A stretch of 24,696 bases of DNA from Candidatus Woesearchaeota archaeon (GTDB lineage: Archaea > Nanobdellota > Nanobdellia > Woesearchaeales > 21-14-0-10-32-9): positions 1 through 24,696 of the forward strand of contig SKIS01000047.1 in assembly GCA_007116295.1 (NCBI GenBank), read 5' to 3'. Within the stretch, counting starts at the first letter, position 1. Each line of letters begins with the position of its first letter. The position numbers and the translations under genes are program-made. Shown here one piece after another: positions 7,244 through 14,508 of this stretch. The notes beneath the pieces were generated by a model. The model had not been told where the DNA came from and made no database searches. It worked only from the letters and a program-made list of their open reading frames with translations.

Positions 7244-8791
7244 ATGAAATCGTTCCCAAAAAAACCAGGTGTTTATTTGTTTAAAGATGAAAATAATAAG
7301 ATAATATACGTTGGGAAAGCAAATAATCTTAATAATAGAATAAAAAGTTATTTCTCCAAAAAACATGCCAGTCCAAAAACTAAAGTTCTTTCTTTAAACA
7401 TAAAAGAAGTGGATTTCTTCATAACAAATAACGAAGTAGAAGCTTTACTTTTGGAAAATAAACTCATAAAAAAGCACAGTCCAAAATACAATATCAATCT
7501 AAAAGATGACAAGACTTACGCATACATAAAAGTAACAGATGAAAAGCTTCCTAGAATAATTTCTTCTAGGAGAGTAACCCGAAAAGGAAAGTTTTTTGGG
7601 CCATACCCTGATGGTTATGCACGAGCACTAACAATAAAGCTATTGAATAACTATTTTCAGCTTTGTAGAAAAAGTTGCTTTTCAAGCAAATCTTCACTCA
7701 ACTACCAAATCGGACTTTGTAGAGGGGCTTGCATGGGCAAAGAATCTGCTGAAGAATACAACAAAAGAGTTTCCCAAGCCATAAAAGTGCTTAAAGGCAA
7801 CGTTTTAGATTTAGAAAAAAACATTCAAAATAACCTAAAAAAATACTCTGACGAAAAAAAATATGAATTAGCACTCATACAAAGAAATTTGCTAGCTTCA
7901 CTAGAAATACTCAAACAAAAGCAAAGCGTGGATGAAGTAAGGTTCATAGATCAAGACATTATAGGAATAGAAAAAGAAAAAGATTTCGTGAACTTTTCCG
8001 TTCTTCACATAAAAAAAGGAACAATACTCGATAAAGAAAATTTTAAACTCAAAATAGAGGAAGACGTCCAATCCAAGTTTCTAACTAATTACTATTATGA
8101 TAGAGAAATACCTCATGAAATAATTGTTTCGGAGCAATTTTGGATAGATGACAAAGAAAAAGAAATATTAGAAGCGTACTTTGAAAAAATTTCTAGAAGA
8201 AAAACTAACTTGATTTACCCTCAAAGAGGAGAGAAGAAAAAATTGGTGGAGCTAGCTCTTAAAAACATCTCTCAAGGAGAAGAAAAAATACTTGAGTTAA
8301 TGCAAGAAAAATTAGCTCTAAGCACGTATCCTAAAGTAATAGAATGCTTTGACATATCCAATCTGAAAGACGAATTCATAGTGGGGGCAATGACCCAATT
8401 TATTGATGGAAAACCAAACAAAAATGGTTATAGGAAATTTAAGATAAGAAGTATAAATTCTCAAGATGACTTCGCAGGAATTTACGAAGTAGTAAAAAGA
8501 AGATATTTTAGGCTGCTCAAAGAAAACAAAGCCTTGCCCGACCTAATAATAATAGACGGGGGTAAAGGCCAATTTAGTGTTGCAAAAAAAGCATTAAACG
8601 AACTGAGGATAGATCTTGAAATGGTATCTCTTGCAAAACAAGAAGAAACAATAATCAAAGAAAACGAAATAATATCTCTGGATAAAAACAAGCAACCAAT
8701 GCTCCTAATAAGAAAAATAAGAGACTATACTCATAGGTTAGCAATAAGTTATAATAAACAGTTAAGAAGAAAAAGACTTAAAGAAGATTAA
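7244..8791 (+). CDS. uvrC: UvrC, excinuclease ABC subunit C (lacks the C-terminal HhH domain)
   Basis: UvrC makes both incisions flanking the lesion in the UvrABC pathway. The N-terminal GIY-YIG nuclease is intact: PGVYLF at 8-13, IIYVGKANNLNNRI at 20-33 with Tyr22, Lys25, Arg32 and Tyr36, and a metal-binding Glu in LLLENKL near 71. A UVR motif lies near 203-228. The C-terminal RNase H-like nuclease is present: the Asp of ECFDISN near 369, the Asp of IIIDGGKGQ near 438 and the His of THRLAISYNK near 495. The protein ends about 15 residues after this His, so the tandem helix-hairpin-helix domain of bacterial UvrC (about 600 residues in total) is absent. It lies 4 nt after uvrA and 1 nt before the HD gene. 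Confidence 0.95.
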   Translation: MKSFPKKPGVYLFKDENNKIIYVGKANNLNNRIKSYFSKKHASPKTKVLSLNIKEVDFFITNNEVEALLLENKLIKKHSPKYNINLKDDKTYAYIKVTDEKLPRIISSRRVTRKGKFFGPYPDGYARALTIKLLNNYFQLCRKSCFSSKSSLNYQIGLCRGACMGKESAEEYNKRVSQAIKVLKGNVLDLEKNIQNNLKKYSDEKKYELALIQRNLLASLEILKQKQSVDEVRFIDQDIIGIEKEKDFVNFSVLHIKKGTILDKENFKLKIEEDVQSKFLTNYYYDREIPHEIIVSEQFWIDDKEKEILEAYFEKISRRKTNLIYPQRGEKKKLVELALKNISQGEEKILELMQEKLALSTYPKVIECFDISNLKDEFIVGAMTQFIDGKPNKNGYRKFKIRSINSQDDFAGIYEVVKRRYFRLLKENKALPDLIIIDGGKGQFSVAKKALNELRIDLEMVSLAKQEETIIKENEIISLDKNKQPMLLIRKIRDYTHRLAISYNKQLRRKRLKED

Positions 8792-8792
8792 A

Positions 8793-9353
8793 ATGGAGGA
8801 GTTAATAAAAATTTCAAAGAAATACTGCCAAAAGCACTACTCTAATTTGGAGTACCACAATTTTGATCATGCTTTAGATGTTTTTGAAGTTGTTTGTCAA
8901 AGAAGCAAAAATCTTTCTGAGGAAGAAAAATTATTGCTCAAATTAGCGGCTTTATTTCATGATGTAGTGGTTGAACATAAAGAAGATGACGAAGCTCAAA
9001 GCGCCAAAAAAGCAGAAGAGTTTTTGAAAAGCCATTTGGATTCTCAACAAATAAAGATAATAGAAGAGCTCATACTTTCAACTAAAATGCCTCAGAATCC
9101 TAAGACAAAGCTTCAAAAAATTATTTGTGATGCTGACTTAGACAATCTTGGAAGAGATGACTTTTTTAAAAAAGGAGAGCTCTTAAGACAAGAGCTGGGT
9201 AAGAAAAAAGAGTTGTGGGAGAAAGAAACGCTAGTGTTTTTGAAAAAGCACAAATATCACACGTTGCAAGCAAGAAACGAGAGAGATATACAAAAGAAAA
9301 AACACATAAAAGAGTTGGAGAAAAGAATACTTCCCAATCCAAAACCTTTATAA
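8793..9353 (+). CDS. HD-superfamily metal-dependent phosphohydrolase (COG4339-like)
   Basis: A 186-residue HD-domain protein. Likely metal ligands are His22/His26 in the YHNFDH motif, His56-Asp57 in the LAALFHD motif, and Asp113 or Asp115 in IICDADLDN. The EAQSAKKA segment near 67-74 matches the (N)E-x-SA motif of the uncharacterised predicted metal-dependent HD hydrolases (COG4339). These are presumed nucleotidases or phosphodiesterases; the substrate is unknown. The start is 1 nt after the uvrC stop, so it is probably co-translated with the repair genes. The TATA box of the ribosomal superoperon overlaps its last codons and stop. Confidence 0.85.
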   Translation: MEELIKISKKYCQKHYSNLEYHNFDHALDVFEVVCQRSKNLSEEEKLLLKLAALFHDVVVEHKEDDEAQSAKKAEEFLKSHLDSQQIKIIEELILSTKMPQNPKTKLQKIICDADLDNLGRDDFFKKGELLRQELGKKKELWEKETLVFLKKHKYHTLQARNERDIQKKKHIKELEKRILPNPKPL

Positions 9354-9354
9354 A
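9347..9354 (+). promoter_or_regulatory. TATA box of the ribosomal-protein superoperon
   Basis: TTTATAAA overlaps the stop codon of the HD gene. The 31-nt rule places the transcript start near 9378, leaving a leader of about 146 nt before the uL3 ATG at 9524. This is the main candidate promoter for the whole superoperon. Confidence 0.75.
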
Positions 9355-9377
9355 CGCTTAGCTATTCCACTTGGATT

Positions 9378-9523
9378 AGCGACATTTAAACGTGTCGGAG
9401 TATAAAACCTGAAAAGACGTTTCGAACTTCAGTCAATGGCTGGTTCTCAATGAAGCGTTATGAATAGGTTTGTTACAACCACAAACAAATTGGCTTTAAG
9501 AGATAAAGCTATCCAATTTAAAA
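9378..9523 (+). promoter_or_regulatory. Structured 5' leader of uL3 (candidate regulatory RNA)
   Basis: Stems found by eye within the predicted transcript: hairpin 9380-9385/9392-9397 (CGACAT/GTGTCG, one T.G pair); a long arm starting 9405-9410/9466-9471 (AAACCT/AGGTTT), continuing 9417-9423/9452-9458 (ACGTTTC/GAAGCGT, one T.G pair), then 9424-9427/9443-9446 (GAAC/GTTC) and 9430-9432/9440-9442 (CAG/CTG) with loop TCAATGG; and hairpin 9493-9498/9504-9509 (GCTTTA/TAAAGC). Competing pairings exist at 9467-9486 (GTTTGT with ACAAAC; GGTT with AACC), which would break the base of the long arm. There is no Shine-Dalgarno in front of the uL3 ATG. By position it corresponds to the bacterial S10-operon leader, but I see no shared sequence with it. 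Confidence 0.55.
9495..9502 (+). promoter_or_regulatory. Possible second, leaderless promoter of uL3
   Basis: TTTAAGAG begins 29 nt before the uL3 ATG, the spacing of leaderless promoters, and resembles the TTTAAGAA in front of uvrA. It would explain how uL3 is translated without a Shine-Dalgarno. The same bases form the 5' arm and loop of the last leader hairpin, so either reading may hold. Confidence 0.3.
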
Positions 9524-10495
9524 ATGGCAAAAAAAGGAAAACCAAGAAGTGGAAGCATGGGCGTTTGGCCCAGAAAAAAAGCTGCTAGAAAGATTGCTAG
9601 AGTGAGAAGCTACCCTGAGGTTAAAGAACCAAAACTTATGGGCTTTGCAGGATACAAAGCAGGAATGACTCATCTTATGGTTGTTGAACAAAACAAAAAC
9701 AAACCAAATGCGGGTCAGGAAACCTTTACGCCTGCCACAATCATCGAGTGTCCTCCATTAAAAATTTTCGCCATCAGACTTTACAAAGATCAAAACGTTT
9801 CTAAACAACTTAACTTCAAATCAGACAAAGAATTGTCCAGAGCTCTTCATGTTCCAAAAAAATTTTCTACTAAAGAAGACTTAGACAAAGTAGACTTAGA
9901 AAAATACGATGATTTAAGAGTATTAGTTTACACACAACCAAAGCTAACTTCTATAAAGAAAACTCCTGAATTATTTGAACTTCCAATAGGAGGAAATATC
10001 CAAGACAAACTAAACTTTGTTAAAGAAAACTTACAAAAAGAAATCAATATAACAGATGTCTTTGAAGAAGGACAATTAATAGACACTCACGCAGTTACTA
10101 AAGGTAAAGGATTTCAAGGTCCAATTAGAAGATTTGGAATAAGCATGACTGCTTCAAAATCTGAAAAAGCAAGAAGAAATCCAGGATCTTTAGGTGGCTG
10201 GAAATCACAAGGTCACGTAATGTACAGAGTTCCGCACGCAGGTCAAACAGGTTACCATTTAAGAACTCAAAACAACAACCTAATATTAAAAATTGGCAAA
10301 GATCCAAAAGAAGTAAATCCAAAAGGAGGCTTCTTAAGATTTGGTAATGTCAAGAGTACATACGTAATAGTAAAAGGAAGTATTCAGGGTCCAAAGAAAA
10401 GACTAATAACTTTAACACCTGCCTTGAGACCTAAAAAGAAAATACCTCATTCATCAGATTCAATAACTCATATAAGCACGGAGAGTAAACAATGA
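9524..10495 (+). CDS. rpl3: Large ribosomal subunit protein uL3
   Basis: uL3 is an early assembly protein whose long extension reaches towards the peptidyl-transferase centre. The 323-residue product has the archaeal/eukaryotic N terminus (KPRSGSMGVWPRKKA) that binds rRNA, the GFAGYKAGMTH motif near 41-51, GKGFQGPIRRFG near 193-204 and HAGQTGYHLRTQNNN later on, all typical of archaeal L3. It is the first gene of the superoperon. Its 3' end overlaps uL4 by 4 nt (ATGA). Confidence 0.97.
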   Translation: MAKKGKPRSGSMGVWPRKKAARKIARVRSYPEVKEPKLMGFAGYKAGMTHLMVVEQNKNKPNAGQETFTPATIIECPPLKIFAIRLYKDQNVSKQLNFKSDKELSRALHVPKKFSTKEDLDKVDLEKYDDLRVLVYTQPKLTSIKKTPELFELPIGGNIQDKLNFVKENLQKEINITDVFEEGQLIDTHAVTKGKGFQGPIRRFGISMTASKSEKARRNPGSLGGWKSQGHVMYRVPHAGQTGYHLRTQNNNLILKIGKDPKEVNPKGGFLRFGNVKSTYVIVKGSIQGPKKRLITLTPALRPKKKIPHSSDSITHISTESKQ

Positions 10496-11322
10496 AATTA
10501 AAAATTTTAGATCAAAAAGCTCAAGAAAAAGGAACATTAAAGCTTCCTTCCCAGTTCGCAGAAGCTGTAAGAGTAGATCTAATCAGAAGAGCTGTAAAAG
10601 CAATCTTTGCTAATAACAGACAAGCTTATGGTGCTAAACCTGAAGCGGGTAAAAGACACTCTGCTTTCCTAAGCAAAAGAAGAAGAAAATACAGAGGAAC
10701 ATACGGTATTGGTCAGAGTAGAACTCCTAGAAAAGTATTAAACAGAAGCGGAACAAGATTCCATTACGTAGGAGCAGTCGCGCCTCAAACAGTAGGAGGG
10801 AGAAGAGCTCATCCGCCTAAAGCCTCAAAGATTTGGACTCAAAAAATCAACAAAAAAGAAAACAGAAAAGCAATAAGAAGTGCATTAAGTTCAACTATCA
10901 ATTTAGAATTAGTAAAAGGAAGAGGACATATACCTCCTCCAAGCTATCCTTTCGTTTTAACTGACGACTTTACCCAAATAAGTAAGACTGCAGATTTAAT
11001 AAAAGCTTTAGAAACACTAGGATTTAATCAAGAACTTTCAAGAGCTCAGTCTTTCAAAGTCAGAGCAGGAAAAGGCAAAAATAGAGGGAGAAAGTATAAA
11101 GCAAAAACAAGTATATTATTCGTTGTTAATGATTATTGTGACTTAGTCCAAGCAGTAAACAATATTCCTGGTTGTGACATAATAAGTGTCAAAGATCTTA
11201 ATGCATACATATTGGCTCCTGGAGCTCAACCTGGAAGATTAACTTTATTCACACAAAGCGCTGTTAAAGAATTAGAAGAGAAAGGATACTTTAATTCAGA
11301 TTACAAAGGTGAAAAGCAATGA
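10492..11322 (+). CDS. rpl4: Large ribosomal subunit protein uL4
   Basis: uL4 lines the peptide exit tunnel; its extended loop contacts 23S rRNA. The 276-residue product shows the basic loop (SKRRRKYRGTYGIGQSRTPRKV, around 61-82), VGGRRAHPPKA, and the globular C-terminal half with LVVNDYCDLVQAVNNIPG-like strands (written here as FVVNDYCDLVQAVNNIPG) near 215-232. In E. coli this protein also regulates its own operon by binding the leader, which makes it a natural candidate partner for the uL3 leader. Both junctions are 4-nt ATGA overlaps. Confidence 0.96.
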   Translation: MKLKILDQKAQEKGTLKLPSQFAEAVRVDLIRRAVKAIFANNRQAYGAKPEAGKRHSAFLSKRRRKYRGTYGIGQSRTPRKVLNRSGTRFHYVGAVAPQTVGGRRAHPPKASKIWTQKINKKENRKAIRSALSSTINLELVKGRGHIPPPSYPFVLTDDFTQISKTADLIKALETLGFNQELSRAQSFKVRAGKGKNRGRKYKAKTSILFVVNDYCDLVQAVNNIPGCDIISVKDLNAYILAPGAQPGRLTLFTQSAVKELEEKGYFNSDYKGEKQ

Positions 11323-11570
11323 ACATAATAAAATACGCTTTGGCTACAGAAAAAAGTATAAGGCTTATGGAGTCAGAAAACAAGCTAGTGTTCGTTGTAG
11401 ACATCAAATCAAACAAAAAACAAATCAAAGAAGATTTAGAAAAATCTTTTGATGTAAAAATAGATGCTGTAAAAACAGTAATAACGCCGAAAGGAAAGAA
11501 AAAGGCTTACGTTCAATTTTCACAAGAAACGCCTGCAATTGATGTTGCAACAAAATTAGGACTGATGTAA
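11319..11570 (+). CDS. rpl23: Large ribosomal subunit protein uL23
   Basis: uL23 sits at the exit of the peptide tunnel and is a docking site for SRP and the Sec translocon. The 83 residues include the N-terminal ALATEKSIRLME motif and the strand KIDAVKTVITPKGKKKAYVQF that packs on 23S rRNA. The length is normal for archaea. The start overlaps the uL4 stop by 4 nt and uL2 begins 1 nt after its stop, consistent with strict co-translation. Confidence 0.96.
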   Translation: MNIIKYALATEKSIRLMESENKLVFVVDIKSNKKQIKEDLEKSFDVKIDAVKTVITPKGKKKAYVQFSQETPAIDVATKLGLM

Positions 11571-11571
11571 A

Positions 11572-12273
11572 ATGGGTAAACGCTTAATACAACAAAGGAG
11601 AGGAAAAGGCACAACTAGATTTAGAGCTCCTAGTTTTAGATATAAAGGAGAAATAAAAATTCTAAATAAAGAATACTATGTTGTAAAGGACTTAATAAGA
11701 AGTGCAGGCCATAGTGCTCCTTTAATAGAGGCAGAATATAATGACAAATCAACTAGTTTACTAATAGCTCCTGAAGGAGTTAGTGTAGGTGACAAATACT
11801 TAATTGGTCAAGGAGAGCCTTCACCAGGAAACATTTTACCTTTAAGCAAAATACCTGAAGGAACAAACGTATTTTGTATTGAAGCAACACCTGGTTCAGG
11901 AGGTCAATTCGTAAGAGGTTCAGGAACTTCTGCTAAAGTAGTTTCCAGATCCGAAAAAGAAGTCAAATTATTATTACCTTCAAAAAAACAAAAGAGTTTC
12001 CACCCTGGCTGCATGGCTATGATAGGAATAGTTGCAGGAGGAGGAAGAGTAGAAAAACCAATCCTTAAAGCAGGTAAGATGCACCATATTACTAAGAGCA
12101 GAAACCAATATTACCCAGTTGTAAGTGGTTCTGCGATGAACGCAGTAGCACATCCGTTTGGTAATAAAAGAACATCTAGAAAGAGCAATGCTAAGCCTGC
12201 ACCTAAGAACGCTCCGCCAGGAAGAAAGGTAGGAGCAATAAGACCTAGAAGAACAGGAAGAAAAAACAAGTGA
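11572..12273 (+). CDS. rpl2: Large ribosomal subunit protein uL2
   Basis: uL2 is among the most conserved ribosomal proteins and is needed for subunit association and peptidyl-transferase assembly. The 233 residues contain the OB and SH3-like core (PEGVSVGDKYLIGQGEPSPG, GTNVFCIEATPGSGG) and the C-terminal GSAMNAVAHPFG segment, which retains the functionally important histidine; the more usual form is VAMNPVDHPHGG. The basic C terminus (APPGRKVGAIRPRRTGRKNK) is typical for archaea. Confidence 0.97.
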   Translation: MGKRLIQQRRGKGTTRFRAPSFRYKGEIKILNKEYYVVKDLIRSAGHSAPLIEAEYNDKSTSLLIAPEGVSVGDKYLIGQGEPSPGNILPLSKIPEGTNVFCIEATPGSGGQFVRGSGTSAKVVSRSEKEVKLLLPSKKQKSFHPGCMAMIGIVAGGGRVEKPILKAGKMHHITKSRNQYYPVVSGSAMNAVAHPFGNKRTSRKSNAKPAPKNAPPGRKVGAIRPRRTGRKNK

Positions 12274-12279
12274 TCATAA

Positions 12280-12660
12280 ATGGCAAAAAAAATATTTACA
12301 TATAAAGGAAAAACATTGGAAGAACTCCAAGCTATGAGTCATGAAGAAGTAGCTCAATTACTTCCTTCAAGGCAAAGAAGAAAAATGCTTAGAGGTTTTA
12401 GTGAAGAAGAAGTCAAATTACTTCAAAAATTAAATAAAAAAGGAACTGCTAAAACTCACTTAAGAGACATGATAGTTCTTCCAGAAATGGTTTCCAAAAC
12501 AGTAAAGGTTCATAAAGGAAATTCTTTTGAATCAGTTATAATTCAACCAGAAATGATTGGTTGTTACTTAGGAGAATTAGCTTTAACAAGAAAGAAATTA
12601 AAACACGGAGGCGCAGGTGTCGGTGCAACTAGAAGCTCTGCACATCAAAGCGTGAGATAA
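12280..12660 (+). CDS. rps19: Small ribosomal subunit protein uS19
   Basis: uS19 sits in the head of the small subunit near the A site and bridges to the large subunit. The 126-residue product has an archaeal N-terminal extension (FTYKGKTLEELQAMSHEEVAQLLPSRQRR, described here as residues 6-34) and the conserved core with KTHLRDMIVLPEMVSKTVKVHKG-like sequence around 59-80, then PEMIGCYLGELALTRK. It lies 6 nt after uL2 and 2 nt before uL22. Confidence 0.95.
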   Translation: MAKKIFTYKGKTLEELQAMSHEEVAQLLPSRQRRKMLRGFSEEEVKLLQKLNKKGTAKTHLRDMIVLPEMVSKTVKVHKGNSFESVIIQPEMIGCYLGELALTRKKLKHGGAGVGATRSSAHQSVR

Positions 12661-12662
12661 AA

Positions 12663-13103
12663 ATGAAGACAAGGTACTCATTTCAAGATAAAGAAAACAT
12701 GGCTAAGGCTTATGGAAAAAGTTTGCCTATATCTACTAAAGTAGCTGTAGAGGTAAGCAACTTTTTAAGAGGTAAAACAACTCAAAAAGCTAAAGCTATT
12801 TTAGAAAGAGTACTGCAAAAGAAACAAGCAATTCCTTACAAAAGAGCGGTTGACGGAGTAGGTCATAAACCAAACATGGCTTCAGGAAGATACCCTCAAA
12901 AAGCAAGCGAGGAATATTTAAGTTTGATAAAACAAGCTGAAGCAAATGCTGAAGCAAAAGGCTTAGGAGAAGAACTAGTAATAGTTCACTTATCTGCTCA
13001 TAAAGCAAGTAGGCCTCCTAGACAAGGAAGACAAACAAGAAGAAAATTCAAAAGAACTCATGTAGAAATCGTAGTTGAAGAGCAGGAGAAAACTAAAAAA
13101 TGA
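12663..13103 (+). CDS. rpl22: Large ribosomal subunit protein uL22
   Basis: uL22 lines the narrow part of the peptide exit tunnel with its beta-hairpin. The 146 residues include the helical core (KVAVEVSNFLRGKTTQKAKA), the archaeal ERVLQKKQAIPYKR segment, and the hairpin ending HKASRPPRQGRQTRRKFKRTH near 112-132 that projects into the tunnel. The 3' end overlaps uS3 by 4 nt. Confidence 0.95.
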   Translation: MKTRYSFQDKENMAKAYGKSLPISTKVAVEVSNFLRGKTTQKAKAILERVLQKKQAIPYKRAVDGVGHKPNMASGRYPQKASEEYLSLIKQAEANAEAKGLGEELVIVHLSAHKASRPPRQGRQTRRKFKRTHVEIVVEEQEKTKK

Positions 13104-13996
13104 TTGAAAGAAAATTTGTATCACAAAACATCAGAGAATACCAAATAAAGTCTTTTCTATTCAACGAATTGACAAGAGCAGGGTTAGCAGATGTTAAACT
13201 CCAAAGAACACCTCTAGGTGACAAAGTAGTTGTCATAGCTAGCAGACCTGGTTTGGTTGTTGGTAAAGGGGGTTCTAATATTAAAAGATTAACCAAAGAG
13301 CTCGAAAAAAAATTCGGCTTAGAAACACCTCAAATAGAAATAGAGGAAATAAAAGATTACAGAACTAACGCTGCTATTACTGCAGAGATGATCGCAAACT
13401 CCTTAGAAAGATTTGGAACTCAAAGATTTAAAGGAGTAGGTCACAAAACTCTTCAAAGTGTTATGGATGCAGGAGCGTTAGGAATAGAAATCACTATTAG
13501 TGGAAGGGTTCCAAGTTCCAGAGCTAAAACATGGAGATTTTATCAAGGTTACTTAAAGAAATGTGGAGACATAAGTATATCCGGCGTTGATAAAGCGCAT
13601 CAAATCGCAGTTTTAAAAACAGGTGTTGTTGGAATAAGCGTCACTATTATGCCTGGAGATACAAAGCTTCCTGATAAAATAGAATTATTAGATGAACCTC
13701 AAACAGTAGTTGAAGAAATAGAAGAAAAAGCTTCTGAGAAGAAGGAAGTTAAGAAAGCTCCTGCTAAGAAAAAAGAAGAAAAAGCAACTCCTAAGAAGGA
13801 GAAGGAAGTAGCAGAAGAAAAGCCCAAAGCTAAAAAGAAAGAGGAGACTAAAAAAGAAGAAGAGCCAAAAAAGAAAAAAGTGGCTAAGAAGACTTCAACT
13901 AAGAAAAAAGAAGAAAAAGCTTCTGAGAAGAAGGAAGTTAAGAAAGCTCCTACTAAGAAAAAAGCAACTAAAAAGAAGAAAAGTGAAGACAAATGA
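13100..13996 (+). CDS. rps3: Small ribosomal subunit protein uS3 with long Lys/Glu tail
   Basis: uS3 forms part of the mRNA entry channel. Residues 1-90 hold the KH type 2 domain with the GKGG loop at 55-58; the C-terminal S3 domain follows (SGRVPSSRAKTWRFYQGYLK, then GISVTIMPGDTKLPDK) and ends near residue 200. Beyond that, about 95 residues of almost only Lys, Glu, Ala, Pro and Thr form an extra tail, making the protein 298 residues against roughly 205-240 in other archaea. The tail contains a near-perfect 54-nt internal duplication (listed separately). It overlaps uL22 and uL29 by 4 nt each. Confidence 0.95.
   Translation: MIERKFVSQNIREYQIKSFLFNELTRAGLADVKLQRTPLGDKVVVIASRPGLVVGKGGSNIKRLTKELEKKFGLETPQIEIEEIKDYRTNAAITAEMIANSLERFGTQRFKGVGHKTLQSVMDAGALGIEITISGRVPSSRAKTWRFYQGYLKKCGDISISGVDKAHQIAVLKTGVVGISVTIMPGDTKLPDKIELLDEPQTVVEEIEEKASEKKEVKKAPAKKKEEKATPKKEKEVAEEKPKAKKKEETKKEEEPKKKKVAKKTSTKKKEEKASEKKEVKKAPTKKKATKKKKSEDK
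13721..13963 (+). repeat. 54-nt direct repeat in the uS3 tail
   Basis: Bases 13721-13774 recur at 13910-13963 with a single difference (CCTGCT versus CCTACT, Ala to Thr). The copies are 189 nt apart (63 codons), in frame, and encode EEKASEKKEVKKAP(A/T)KKK. The near identity at synonymous positions points to a recent duplication or gene conversion within the low-complexity tail. Confidence 0.85.
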
Positions 13997-14202
13997 AAGC
14001 TGACAAAATAAGACAACTAAAAGAAAACGAAATCGAGTCCACTTTAAAGGATTTGAAACAAGAACTTAGTATACTACAAGGTCAAGCTTCAATGGGAACT
14101 CCACCAAAAAATCCAGGAAGGATAAAACAAATAAAAAAAATAATTGCTAGAATTCACACAGTTAAAAATCAAACAACAACTAAGGAGGTAAAAAACAAAT
14201 AA
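13993..14202 (+). CDS. rpl29: Large ribosomal subunit protein uL29
   Basis: uL29 is a small helical hairpin beside the tunnel exit that contributes to the SRP docking site. The 69 residues form two helices (IRQLKENEIESTLKDLKQEL and the PPKNPGRIKQIKKIIARIHT region), the latter holding the family signature. Its last codons contain the GGAGGT at 14184-14189 that serves as Shine-Dalgarno for the next gene; the stop directly abuts that gene's ATG. Confidence 0.94.
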   Translation: MKADKIRQLKENEIESTLKDLKQELSILQGQASMGTPPKNPGRIKQIKKIIARIHTVKNQTTTKEVKNK

Positions 14203-14508
14203 ATGCCAGAAATAGACCCTATAACAGGATTACCTAAAGAACTTGGCGCGTGGGATAACATAGCCAAGGAAAATCAAAAAATCACGATAAAAATCATCCG
14301 AAAAAAATTCGGAAAAAAATACACGGTCATCGAAGGAATCGACAAGAACGAAGTCGATTTAAAATCTGTGGCCAAAAAGCTCAAAAACAAGTTTGCCTGT
14401 GGAGGTACAGCCAAAGGAGGTCAAATAGAACTTCAAGGAGACCACAGCAGGGAAATAAAAAAAGAGCTTATACAAATGGGGTTCAGCCCTGATTCAATAG
14501 AGTCATGA
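14203..14508 (+). CDS. Translation initiation factor aIF1 (SUI1 family)
   Basis: The archaeal SUI1/eIF1 homologue binds the small subunit near the P site and enforces start-codon fidelity. The 101 residues contain the SUI1 domain with KKFGKKYTVIEGID near 35-48 and the signature FACGGTAKGGQIELQGDHSR near 65-84. Its place between uL29 and Rnp1 is standard in archaeal superoperons. It uses ATC, GTC and CGA codons more than the neighbouring genes, which mostly use ATA, GTA and AGA. The 3' end overlaps rnp1 by 4 nt. Confidence 0.95.
   Translation: MPEIDPITGLPKELGAWDNIAKENQKITIKIIRKKFGKKYTVIEGIDKNEVDLKSVAKKLKNKFACGGTAKGGQIELQGDHSREIKKELIQMGFSPDSIES

Noticed and set aside
9353..9459. AACGCTT at 9353-9359 complementary to AAGCGTT at 9453-9459, giving a tRNA-like cloverleaf appearance with a 7-bp acceptor-like stem.
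   Set aside because: The first arm overlaps the TATA box and lies upstream of the predicted transcript start, and there is no T-arm consensus (GGTTCRA) or anticodon arm, so it is not a tRNA. The 3' arm pairs better within the leader.
9371..9516. Long-range pairing of TTGGAT 9371-9376 with ATCCAA 9511-9516 that would close the uL3 leader.
   Set aside because: The 31-nt promoter spacing places the transcript start near 9378, so the 5' arm would usually not be in the RNA. It would count only if read-through from the HD gene is important.
9460..9588. Out-of-frame 42-codon ORF beginning in the uL3 leader and overlapping the uL3 start.
   Set aside because: Its second half is only the shifted reading of the basic uL3 N terminus; no Shine-Dalgarno and no recognisable protein.
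13699..14016. Minus-strand open frame opposite the uS3 tail, rich in Phe and Ser.
   Set aside because: It is the antisense image of the Lys/Glu-rich repeat; no start signal or composition of a real gene.
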